DNA from: Rhizobium sp. SG_E_25_P2
GTDB lineage: Bacteria > Pseudomonadota > Alphaproteobacteria > Rhizobiales > Rhizobiaceae
Reading direction: 5' to 3'
Length of the DNA stretch: 64,000 nucleotides
Assembly: GCF_029892285.1 (NCBI RefSeq)
Contig: NZ_JARXVM010000002.1
Coordinates: 1-64,000 of the forward strand
Under the pieces are notes generated by a model, which was not told the DNA's origin, did not search any database, and saw nothing but the letters and a program-made list of their open reading frames with translations. Shown piece after piece: positions 33,514 through 41,613 of this stretch. Each line of letters begins with the position of its first letter. The stretch's first letter is position 1. A program made the position numbers and the translations under genes.

Positions 33514-35139
33514 ATGCAAAGCTATCTTGACGAGAGCGCCGCATTTGAGGTTTTGAAGAAAAGAATGCATTCAAATCAACCGTTTAGCTTTGTAAGGCTC
33601 GGCGACGGAGAAGCCCTCATTTTACGATATCCGGATGATGGCAATCGTGAAGACGTAGATTTCATTTTAAATTTTTGGTTCGGTGACCGAAAATCGGAAA
33701 TTACACATGAAGATCTGTTGTTGATACGTGCGTTGCTGATAAATGCTATCAAAAACTGTGACATGTTGGGGGTTCCGAGTTCTGCCCAAAAAAGAGATGC
33801 GAAAAAGGGCAAAAACTGGGCGTATATTGAGAAGTTTTTGGAGAAAAACATCGATCTTTCCGGAAAGATAATTACCTCTCATGAGCTTCATCTTTGGATT
33901 CAAAATCAAGAACGTTATCAGGAGTTGTTCGAGGGGCAGAAATGCTCTGTTATATCTTGTCGCTCGGTAGCTGCTGGGATGAAAGATCATTTTGGTGCTC
34001 AGAGAGTAAATCAAATATTTGTTCCTGAAGAAGTTATCTACGCTCACGACAGAAGCGCAGTGAAGGCGCATTATCCGGGAGAATTTATAAATATAATAGA
34101 AAAAATTCAAAGTGATAAAATTAGCAACCAATATTATGTTGGTGCAGGAGTTCTCGGAAAAATTTATGTGGATAGTGTGAAGCGTTCAGGCGGTCGTGCT
34201 GCAGACTTAGGCTCTGCTTTCGATAGTTGGGTGAACTGGTCTCGAAGAGGCTCTGTGAAGGTCAACAAAGCTGGATTCTCCTCTCGGTCCGATAATAAGT
34301 TAAAAGTTCTTGAGGGACGTGAGGGCTGGTTGTTCCTGGACAACGATACGAACAATGTAATTCAGCAGATTAAAGGGGAATATAAATTACCTCTGAACTT
34401 TGAGAGTCAGTGGAAAAACCTAATGTATGCTCGTAAAGTGAAATTCACTGCCAGGAATATAAATTATCGATTTTTAATAGCTCCAAATAAAGAATGTGTT
34501 TTTTCTGATTATCTTCCGCCGGGTGTTGTGCTTTCTGCGTCGCGACCGATAGGACTGGTTCAGTCTGCTAGCGCAGAGTTTGTGCGCACAATCTATCCTA
34601 TCGATGTCCTCTCTGAGTGCAAGGATAGGTTTCTCAGTTATTCGAAAGGGGACACTCATTGGAACGATTGGGGAAGTTTTAGGGCCTTTCAGGAATTGTT
34701 CTCAGATGTTCCTGAGATGCAGTTGGAAGAAGATCAAATAGAGTTTTTTGAAAATGATGCTTCTGGCGATCTATCGGATAAACTCGGTAGAAAAAATTTT
34801 GCAATTTCAGCGCGATTGAAGAATCCCAAGGCTAAAGAAATATTTAACAATGGTGTAAAAAACAAAGGTAATTATATTGTTTTTGAAAACGAAGATAAAA
34901 ATCTTCCTAGGTGTGTTTTGTTTAGGGATTCATTTTCTACTCCTATGCTAAAATATATGGCGGAAATATTTTCAAGGCTCGTGGTTGTTTGGCAGCCAAA
35001 TATAGATTTTGTATTAGTGGATGCCGAGAAGCCGCAATATGTCGTGTCGCAGCAGGCCGAGCGATTTTTGATAGGATGTCCCGAAGATGATGGCGGGAAG
35101 AGTTTCGAAGATTACGCTCGAGACAAAGCCAGTCCTTGA
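33514..35139 (+). CDS. GT-D-fold glycosyltransferase fused to an AlgX/AlgJ-like SGNH domain
   Basis: A 541-residue protein joining two modules. Residues 1-235 look like the GT-D glycosyltransferase fold, with the GDGE motif at 30-33 (SFVRLGDGEALILRYP) and LLINAIKNCDMLGVPSSAQK. From about 265 there is an AlgX/AlgJ-like SGNH acetyltransferase domain: GREGWLFLDNDTN, GDTHWNDWGSF near 379, and FRDSFSTPMLKY near 470, the last carrying the expected nucleophile serine. No signal peptide or membrane segment is visible, unlike periplasmic AlgX. Addition of a sugar and an acyl group by one protein is inferred. The start ATG 33514 has GGGAGG at a fitting distance. Confidence 0.75.
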   Translation: MQSYLDESAAFEVLKKRMHSNQPFSFVRLGDGEALILRYPDDGNREDVDFILNFWFGDRKSEITHEDLLLIRALLINAIKNCDMLGVPSSAQKRDAKKGKNWAYIEKFLEKNIDLSGKIITSHELHLWIQNQERYQELFEGQKCSVISCRSVAAGMKDHFGAQRVNQIFVPEEVIYAHDRSAVKAHYPGEFINIIEKIQSDKISNQYYVGAGVLGKIYVDSVKRSGGRAADLGSAFDSWVNWSRRGSVKVNKAGFSSRSDNKLKVLEGREGWLFLDNDTNNVIQQIKGEYKLPLNFESQWKNLMYARKVKFTARNINYRFLIAPNKECVFSDYLPPGVVLSASRPIGLVQSASAEFVRTIYPIDVLSECKDRFLSYSKGDTHWNDWGSFRAFQELFSDVPEMQLEEDQIEFFENDASGDLSDKLGRKNFAISARLKNPKAKEIFNNGVKNKGNYIVFENEDKNLPRCVLFRDSFSTPMLKYMAEIFSRLVVVWQPNIDFVLVDAEKPQYVVSQQAERFLIGCPEDDGGKSFEDYARDKASP

Positions 35140-35654
35140 AGTTACAATTCGTCATTGACGTTAGGAGTTGAAGGGAGGGTGTTGCGTTCTCCTGTGTTCT
35201 TCCCGCTCCTCCCCTCTGACCCTCGGCCCTGCCTCTGGATTGTTTTGCCGGAGGCAGCCGATGACGGTTTGGCGGATTTCGCAGCGCATGTCGAAGACGC
35301 GGCGTCATGGAGGGGGAGGCGCGGGCGCGCGGTAGTCAGCAAAGACAGTCATCGCGCCGATGATCGAGGCGCTTTCGAGGGGCCAGTTCTGGAATGGCTT
35401 TTCGATCAAGTCATTGAGCGGCAGGATCATCCGCCGCCAGGCGGCTCACGGCGATGGCTGCCGCTTGATTCAGAGCCCTGCTATGCGACTCTTGTTGCGA
35501 GGCGGAGTTCCCGCCGGCACCCAGCGAGAGGCGCTTGTCGATGCCGACCGGCCGCGGACGAAACGGCATTCCTCCCCTTCGCATCCCCGATCCCAGGCTC
35601 TTGCGCGGCGGCGGGGCGTCGGGCTACCAAAGTCCTGCTTGGATTGGAGGCGTC
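35140..35654. other. Intergenic region, nothing recognised
   Basis: About 515 bp after the glycan cluster. The base composition returns to high GC from about 35.2 kb. Overlapping open frames on both strands (for example 35155-35658) show no known motif and look like composition artefacts. Confidence 0.4.
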
Positions 35655-36248
35655 ATGATCGTCAGGAAGTTGTTCGTTGCGTCCTTCGCGCTTGTCCTGT
35701 TGTGCGGTGCCGCTCGGGCTGAATGGACGGCGCGGGAAGAGATCAAATCCTATTCCGTCTCCGGCCAGACCGGACCCGAGCTCTACGCCTCGATCGGCGA
35801 GACCGGCCCCAAGCTCGGGGCGGGGCGGGTGATCGCCCATACCGCCTTCAAGCTTACCTGGCGGCGCGACTATCAGCGGCGCGGCAATGATTGCGTGCTG
35901 GCCTCCGCCAAGCCGAACCTGGTCATCACCTATACTTTGCCCAAGGCGCGGGAACGCCTGGCCTCGCCCGCCGCCGAGACCTGGGCGCGCTTCCGCGCCG
36001 GGGTCGAGGCGCATGAGCGGGTGCATGGCCAGATCATCCGGGAGATGGTCGAGGAGATCATCTCCATGTCCGTCGGGCTGGTCGAGAAGGACGATCCCGG
36101 CTGCAAGAAGATCCGCGCGACTCTGACCGATCGGCTCAGGGAGATTTCCGGCCGCGAACGGGCTCGGCAGCGGGATTTTGACCAAGCGGAATTCAGCGAT
36201 GGCGGCGCGGTTCATCAGCTGATTTTGATGTTGGTCAATGGCGGCTGA
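35655..36248 (+). CDS. DUF922-family putative secreted metalloprotease
   Basis: A 197-residue protein. The signal peptide is MIVRKLFVASFALVLLCGAARA. The mature part matches DUF922 proteins, with an HExxH zinc motif (HERVH at 120-124, in GVEAHERVHGQII) and a C80/C-rich pair. The family is of unknown substrate and is found in periplasm or envelope. The start is supported by GGAGG. It stands alone, 120 bp before the DUF2892/efflux operon. Confidence 0.8.
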   Translation: MIVRKLFVASFALVLLCGAARAEWTAREEIKSYSVSGQTGPELYASIGETGPKLGAGRVIAHTAFKLTWRRDYQRRGNDCVLASAKPNLVITYTLPKARERLASPAAETWARFRAGVEAHERVHGQIIREMVEEIISMSVGLVEKDDPGCKKIRATLTDRLREISGRERARQRDFDQAEFSDGGAVHQLILMLVNGG

Positions 36249-36306
36249 GCAAAAGGCGCTATTCTCAGCGTTGTGACGGTATCCAGCATTCATCGTCATC
36301 ATGGCA

Positions 36307-36336
36307 TTGACATTCCGTATCACGTATCTACATAAT
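36307..36336 (+). promoter_or_regulatory. Sigma-70-like promoter of the DUF2892/efflux operon
   Basis: TTGACA (36307-36312) and CATAAT (36331-36336) separated by 18 bp, 31 bp before the DUF2892 start. The -10 box is covered by the palindrome described next. Confidence 0.65.
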
Positions 36337-36348
36337 GTCGTAGATACG
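36323..36348. promoter_or_regulatory. Operator-like palindrome over the -10 box
   Basis: CGTATCTAC-N8-GTAGATACG, 9-bp perfect arms (36323-36331 / 36340-36348), spanning the spacer and -10 region of the promoter. The position is that of a repressor site. DUF2892 genes are often in operons with ArsR-type repressors such as BigR, which bind similar dyads. No such regulator is adjacent. Confidence 0.6.
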
Positions 36349-36366
36349 CAATAAAAGGAGATTCTC

Positions 36367-36567
36367 ATGTCTGTTGATCGCGCCGTTCTTGTCTTCGCAG
36401 GTTTCATGGTGCTGGCGTCTCTGGCGCTGACACAGTTCGTGCATCCCAATTTCATCTGGCTCACTGCCTTTGTCGGCGCGAACCTGATGCAATCGGCCTT
36501 CACCGGCTTCTGCCCGGCAGCGATGGCGTTTCGCAAGCTGGGCGTCCGCTCCGGCCCCGCTTTCTGA
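36367..36567 (+). CDS. DUF2892 (YgaP-like) inner-membrane protein
   Basis: A 66-residue protein with two hydrophobic helices (RAVLVFAGFMVLASLALTQF and FIWLTAFVGANLMQSAFTGF), and the CPAAMAFRKLG end typical of DUF2892. Small proteins of this family sit beside rhodanese and sulfur-metabolism genes or efflux genes. AAAAGGAG precedes the ATG. It leads the efflux operon; 9 bp separate it from the membrane fusion gene. Confidence 0.8.
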   Translation: MSVDRAVLVFAGFMVLASLALTQFVHPNFIWLTAFVGANLMQSAFTGFCPAAMAFRKLGVRSGPAF

Positions 36568-36576
36568 GGCGGCGCG

Positions 36577-37557
36577 ATGATTCGGAGATCCGGACTTCGG
36601 AGCCTGGCGGCCTTGTTTCTGCTGGCGTCGCCGCTTGCGGCGACTGCGGGCGATCACATCCTCACAGCTGAGACGATCGTGGAGATGAAGGCCGTCTATG
36701 GCCAGGTGCAGGCGCGCAACAGCGTGCTGGCGCGCGCGCGGATCGGCGGCACGCTGTCTTCGCTTGAGGTCACCGAAGGCGACGTGGTCAAGGCGGGCCA
36801 GGTCATCGCCCGGATCCGCGACGACAAGATCGATTTCCAGATCAAGGCCGTCGACGCGCAACTTCTCGGCCTCCAGGCTTCGCTCGACAATGCGCGGTCC
36901 GAACTCGACCGCGCCGAGAAACTGATCAAGAGCGGGGCGACCACCGCCCAGCGTCTCGACCAGTTTCGCACCCAGGTGGATATCGTCGTCAACCAGATCG
37001 GGGCGGCCCAGGCGCAGCGTTCGGTGCTGGTCGAGCAGCAGCGCGAAGGCGCGGTGCTGGCGCCGACATCCGGCACGGTTTTGACCGTGCCCGTCACCCG
37101 CGACGCCGTGGTTATGGCCGGCGAAAGCGTCGCCACCATCGCTGGCGGCGGCTTCTTTCTCCGGCTCGCCATTCCCGAGCGGCATGCGCAGTTTCTCAAG
37201 CAGGGCGCGGATATCCGCATCGAAGCCGGCGGCAAGGCGCTTAGCGGCAAACTCGCCAAGATCTATCCGGAAATCTCGGGCGGACGCGTGACGGCCGATG
37301 TCGAGGTCGATGGACTTGAGACCGAGTTTGTCGGTGTCCGCGTGCTGGTGGAGCTGCCTGTGGGCGAGCGTAGGGCGCTGTTTGCGCCGTCTTCGGCGCT
37401 GACCATCCGCGCCGGCATCGATTTCGCCGCGGTCAAGGAAGGCGACAAGACGGTGGAGCGCGCGGTGGCGCCCGGCGCGACCGTCATGCGCGACGGCGTG
37501 GCCGTGACTGAAATTCTGACCGGCCTCGTTGAGGGCGATATCGTGGTGACGCCGTGA
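36577..37557 (+). CDS. RND efflux membrane fusion protein
   Basis: A 326-residue periplasmic adaptor. The signal peptide ends near SPLAATAG. The lipoyl half motifs are GGTLSSLEVTEGDVVKAGQV and GAVLAPTSGTVLTVPVTRD, with a short alpha-hairpin between them (VDAQLLGLQASLDNARSELD, TAQRLDQFRTQVD). It couples the inner-membrane pump to an outer-membrane channel; no TolC-like gene is here. Its stop overlaps the GTG start of the pump gene. Confidence 0.9.
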   Translation: MIRRSGLRSLAALFLLASPLAATAGDHILTAETIVEMKAVYGQVQARNSVLARARIGGTLSSLEVTEGDVVKAGQVIARIRDDKIDFQIKAVDAQLLGLQASLDNARSELDRAEKLIKSGATTAQRLDQFRTQVDIVVNQIGAAQAQRSVLVEQQREGAVLAPTSGTVLTVPVTRDAVVMAGESVATIAGGGFFLRLAIPERHAQFLKQGADIRIEAGGKALSGKLAKIYPEISGGRVTADVEVDGLETEFVGVRVLVELPVGERRALFAPSSALTIRAGIDFAAVKEGDKTVERAVAPGATVMRDGVAVTEILTGLVEGDIVVTP

Positions 37558-40500
37558 GCGCGAACAAGATCGATCCTTCCCTGTCCGCATCCGAAGACGT
37601 TGACCGCCCGCAGGGACGACTGGGCATTGCCGGGCATTTGACGGCGGCCTTCATCAAATCGCCGCTGACGCCGCTGTTCCTGATCGCCGCCTTCGCCTTC
37701 GGGCTGGTGGCGCTTCTGACCCTGCCGCGCGAAGAAGAGCCGCAGATTTCCGTGCCGATGGTCGACATCATCGTCAACGCGCCGGGGCTCAAGGCCGATG
37801 ATGCCGAAAAGCTGATCACCGAACCGTTGGAGACCATCGTCAAGAGCATCAACGGCGTCGAGCATATCTATGGCCAGTCGATGGACAATCAGGTGATGGT
37901 CACGGCGCGCTTTCTGACCGGCACCTCGTCTGATATCGCCGTGCTGCGCGTGCGGGACAAGGTCCAGGCCAATCGCGACCGCATTCCGGTCGGCATCGCC
38001 GAGCCCGCCATTGTCGGCCGGGGAATCGACGATGTGGCGATCGTGACGCTGACGCTGTCGCCCAAGCCGGAGGCGCAAGGGCGGATCGCCGCCAGTGACC
38101 TCACCCGCATCATCCGAGAGGTCCGGACCGATGTCGCCAAGGTCGAGAATGTCGGCCTGACCTATCTGGTCGGCGAGGTCGACGAGATCATCCGCATTTC
38201 ACCGCAGCCGGAAAAGCTCGCGCTTTACGGCGTCACGCTCCAGCAGCTGGCCGCCAAAGTGCAAGGCGCCAACAGCGCCGCGCCGGCGGGCCAGATCCGC
38301 GACGGCGGCCGCCAGATCGATGTGATGGCGGGAGAAACCCTGTCGACTCCTGCCGAGATCGGCAATTTGCTGATCACCGCCCGCGACGGACGGCCCGTCT
38401 ATGTTCGCGACGTTGCGACGATCGAAGTCGCCCCTGAAGATACCGAGGCGCTGGTGTCGACGCTCAACAAGGGCAAGGACGGCGTCGAGCGCGCGCCGGC
38501 GGCGACGCTGGCCGTCGCCAAGCGTCCCGGCGCCAATGCCGTGGTGGTGGCTGAAGCCGTGCTCGCGCGGGTCGAGGCGCTCAAGGGCAGGCTGATCCCG
38601 TCCGATATCCGGGTCGAGGTGACGCGCGATTATGGCGAGACGGCCAATGAGAAGGCGAACGAGCTGCTCTATCATCTCGGTCTCGCCACTCTGTCGATCA
38701 TCGCGCTGGTCTGGCTGGCGATCGGGCGGCGCGAGGCCTTCGTGGTGGCGATCGTCATTCCCGTCACCATTCTGCTGACGCTGTTCGCCTCGCGGCTGAT
38801 GGGCTACACGCTCAACCGCGTGTCGCTGTTCGCGCTGATCTTTTCCATCGGTATTCTCGTCGACGACGCCATCGTGGTGATCGAGAACATTGCTCGCCAC
38901 TGGGGCATGGGCGACGGCCGCAGCCGACGCAGAAGCGCGATCGAGGCGGTGGCGGAAGTCGGCAATCCCACCATCGTCGCCACGCTCACCGTGGTGGTGG
39001 CGCTTTTGCCGATGCTGTTCGTGTCGGGCATGATGGGCCCCTATATGAGCCCGATCCCCGCCAATGCCTCGGCGGCGATGATTTTTTCTTTCTTCGTGGC
39101 CGTGATGGTGACGCCCTGGCTGATGCTGAAGGCAGCGGGCAAGGCGCCGGTCGCCCATGACGATCACGCAGCCGCCGGCGGGCGGCTCGGCGCAGCCTAT
39201 GCCGCGGTGGCCCGGCCCATTCTGGCCTCAAAAGCGCGGAGCTGGGTTTTCCTGCTTTTCGTCGGCGCACTGACGCTGGCGTCGCTCAGCCTGTTCTACA
39301 CCAAGCATGTGACGGTGAAACTGCTGCCTTTCGACAACAAGTCGGAACTGTCGGTGGTGCTGGACCTGCCGGAGGGCTCGTCGGTGGAGGCGACGGATCG
39401 GGTGGCGCAGGCGGTGGCGCGCATCGCGCTCGACATGCCGGAAGTGGTGTCGGCCCAGACGCATGCGGGCGCGGCGTCGCCGTTCAACTTCAACGGTCTC
39501 GTGAGGCATTCCTATCTGCGCTCGGCGTCCTATCAGGGCGATGTCGCGGTCAACCTGACGCCCAAGGGCGAACGGACGCGAAGCAGCCACGGGATCGCGC
39601 TCGATCTGCGCAAGCGCATTGCCGCCATCCCCACGCCCGAGGGCACAAGCCTGAAAGTGGTCGAGCCGCCGCCGGGGCCGCCCGTCATGGCGACGCTGCT
39701 CGCCGAGATCTACGGCCCCGACACTGAGACGCGGCGCAAAACCGCGGCCAAGGTGGAGGCGGCGTTCCGCTCGGTGCCCTTCATCGTCGATGTCGACAAC
39801 TCCTATGGCCAGGCCGCGCCGCGCAAGCGGCTGACTGTTTCCACCGACGACGCCGAGTTCTACGGTGTGGAGGAGAGCGACGTGTTCGACACGATTTCGA
39901 TCCTCTCGCAAGGCAAGACGATCGGCTATTCGCATCGCGGCGAGGGGCGACAGCCGATCCCGATCCGGCTCGAGCGGGAAAAGGCCGACAAGGTGCTCGA
40001 CGAGCGCTTCCTGGTGACGCCAATGCCGGCCAATGTGCTGCCCGGCGGGCGCGGCGTGGTCGAACTCGGCGATGTGGTGCGGATGAGCGAGGAAAAGACC
40101 TCGCCGATGAACTATCGGCATAACGGGGTCAGCAACGACATGGTCACGGCGGAACTGGCCGGCGATTTCGAGGCGCCGCTTTACGGCATGCTTGCGGTGC
40201 AGGAGGCGATCGACAAGCAGGACTGGACCGGCCTTGAAAAGCCGGCGATTGCGCTGCATGGCCAGCCGAGCGACGAGAGCAAGCCGACTTTGCTGTGGGA
40301 CGGCGAATGGGAGGTGACCTGGGTGACCTTCCGCGACATGGGCGCCGCCTTCATGATCGCGCTGCTCGGCATCTATATTCTGGTGGTGGCGCAGTTCGGC
40401 TCGTTCAAGCTGCCGCTGGTGATCCTGACGCCGGTGCCGCTGACCTTCATCGGCATTCTCGGCGGGCACTGGTTGTTCGATGCGCCGTTTTCGGCGACGT

Positions 40501-40799
40501 CGATGATCGGCTTCATTGCGCTGGCCGGCATCATCGTGCGCAATTCGATCCTGCTGGTGGATTTCATCCGCCATGCGGATCACGCGGGCCGGACACTATC
40601 CGAGGTGCTGATCGAGGCGGGCGCGATCCGTTTCAAGCCGATCCTGCTGACGGCGCTTGCAGCCATCATTGGCGCGGCGGTGATCCTGACCGATCCGATC
40701 TTCCAGGGGCTGGCGATTTCGCTGCTGTTCGGGTTGATTTCCTCGACGCTGCTGACAGTGCTGGTGATCCCGGCGATCTATCGGGTGCTGCGGAGCTGA
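37554..40799 (+). CDS. RND-family efflux pump (AcrB/HAE1-like)
   Basis: A 1081-residue pump with twelve membrane segments in two halves. The marks are PREEEPQISVPMVDIIVNAP, then IFSIGILVDDAIVVIENIAR (helix 4 with paired Asp residues), and near the end GIYILVVAQFGSFKLPLVIL and GFIALAGIIVRNSILLVDFI. The GTG start overlaps the membrane fusion gene. Length and motifs point to proton-driven export of hydrophobic compounds; the specificity is unknown. A hairpin terminator follows. Confidence 0.92.
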   Translation: MSANKIDPSLSASEDVDRPQGRLGIAGHLTAAFIKSPLTPLFLIAAFAFGLVALLTLPREEEPQISVPMVDIIVNAPGLKADDAEKLITEPLETIVKSINGVEHIYGQSMDNQVMVTARFLTGTSSDIAVLRVRDKVQANRDRIPVGIAEPAIVGRGIDDVAIVTLTLSPKPEAQGRIAASDLTRIIREVRTDVAKVENVGLTYLVGEVDEIIRISPQPEKLALYGVTLQQLAAKVQGANSAAPAGQIRDGGRQIDVMAGETLSTPAEIGNLLITARDGRPVYVRDVATIEVAPEDTEALVSTLNKGKDGVERAPAATLAVAKRPGANAVVVAEAVLARVEALKGRLIPSDIRVEVTRDYGETANEKANELLYHLGLATLSIIALVWLAIGRREAFVVAIVIPVTILLTLFASRLMGYTLNRVSLFALIFSIGILVDDAIVVIENIARHWGMGDGRSRRRSAIEAVAEVGNPTIVATLTVVVALLPMLFVSGMMGPYMSPIPANASAAMIFSFFVAVMVTPWLMLKAAGKAPVAHDDHAAAGGRLGAAYAAVARPILASKARSWVFLLFVGALTLASLSLFYTKHVTVKLLPFDNKSELSVVLDLPEGSSVEATDRVAQAVARIALDMPEVVSAQTHAGAASPFNFNGLVRHSYLRSASYQGDVAVNLTPKGERTRSSHGIALDLRKRIAAIPTPEGTSLKVVEPPPGPPVMATLLAEIYGPDTETRRKTAAKVEAAFRSVPFIVDVDNSYGQAAPRKRLTVSTDDAEFYGVEESDVFDTISILSQGKTIGYSHRGEGRQPIPIRLEREKADKVLDERFLVTPMPANVLPGGRGVVELGDVVRMSEEKTSPMNYRHNGVSNDMVTAELAGDFEAPLYGMLAVQEAIDKQDWTGLEKPAIALHGQPSDESKPTLLWDGEWEVTWVTFRDMGAAFMIALLGIYILVVAQFGSFKLPLVILTPVPLTFIGILGGHWLFDAPFSATSMIGFIALAGIIVRNSILLVDFIRHADHAGRTLSEVLIEAGAIRFKPILLTALAAIIGAAVILTDPIFQGLAISLLFGLISSTLLTVLVIPAIYRVLRS

Positions 40800-40822
40800 A
40801 CGCGACGCATGTTCGACAATGG

Positions 40823-40847
40823 GGCCGGAAGGACGATCCTTCCGGCC
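40823..40847. terminator. Bidirectional hairpin terminator
   Basis: 11-bp perfect stem GGCCGGAAGGA / TCCTTCCGGCC (40823-40833 / 40837-40847) with a CGA loop, followed by ATTTTC on the + strand. It lies between the convergent pump and TetR genes. Confidence 0.75.
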
Positions 40848-40854
40848 ATTTTCG

Positions 40855-41475
40855 TTACGGCTTGACTTCGAGATCGCGGACCAGCCGGTCTATATAGGCG
40901 TCGAAAATCGCGACGATGTCGGTTTGAGCCGGCGCGCGCAGCCAGAGGATCTGCAGCCCGTCCATCATGCCGATCACCTCGGCGGCGATGTCTTCCGGAA
41001 AGACGTCGTCACGAACCTCGCCGGCTTCGACGCCGCGGCGGATGCCGGCCGCCAGCCGTTCGCGCACCTCGGCCAGGCGTTTTGAAAACCAGCCGACGGC
41101 GGGATGGTCCTCGATCAGGCTTTCGGCGTTGAGGATCGAAAAAACGCGGACGACGCCGGGGATCTCGGTGTTGGCGCGGTTGATGCGGCAAAGGCCTTTC
41201 AATGCATCCCGCCAGTTGCCGTCCATGTTGCCGACCAGCGCCAGCGAATTGATGTCGCGGCGTTCGAGAATGGCGAGCAGCAGGTCGACCTTGGTGGGGA
41301 AATGATGGAGCAAGCCGGGCAAGGTCAGGTTGACTTCTTCGGCGACCGAGGCGATCGAGGCGCTGGAATAACCGCCCCGCGCGAAGATCCGCATGCCGGC
41401 GTCGAGAATCTCTTCGCGCCGATGCTCGCCCTTGGGCGAACGCCGCCGCCGCGGCCCGTCCGTGGACTTGATCAT
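40855..41475 (-). CDS. TetR-family transcriptional regulator
   Basis: A 206-residue protein with an N-terminal TetR helix-turn-helix at about 15-65 (HRREEILDAGMRIFARGGYS, VNLTLPGLLHHFPTKVDLLL) and a C-terminal ligand domain resembling BetI-type proteins. It is divergent from the GH3 beta-glucosidase gene (138 bp between starts) and convergent with the efflux pump gene, so either could be its target. The position favours the glucosidase. Confidence 0.88.
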   Translation of the reverse strand: MIKSTDGPRRRRSPKGEHRREEILDAGMRIFARGGYSSASIASVAEEVNLTLPGLLHHFPTKVDLLLAILERRDINSLALVGNMDGNWRDALKGLCRINRANTEIPGVVRVFSILNAESLIEDHPAVGWFSKRLAEVRERLAAGIRRGVEAGEVRDDVFPEDIAAEVIGMMDGLQILWLRAPAQTDIVAIFDAYIDRLVRDLEVKP

Positions 41476-41613
41476 CCCTCAATTCTCCCTGATTTCCCCG
41501 CTTCACTTTTTGCCGGTTTGGAGAGCTTTCGCAAGCCCCTGAAGGGCGCTTGACAGGCATTGTAAAAAACCTAGTAGTTGATCGGAATAAGCGTGTTGAA
41601 ATGGGAGGATGAC

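Noticed and set aside
35155-35722. Overlapping open frames after the glycan cluster
   Set aside because: Several frames on both strands are open because of GC content. None has family motifs or a good ribosome site.
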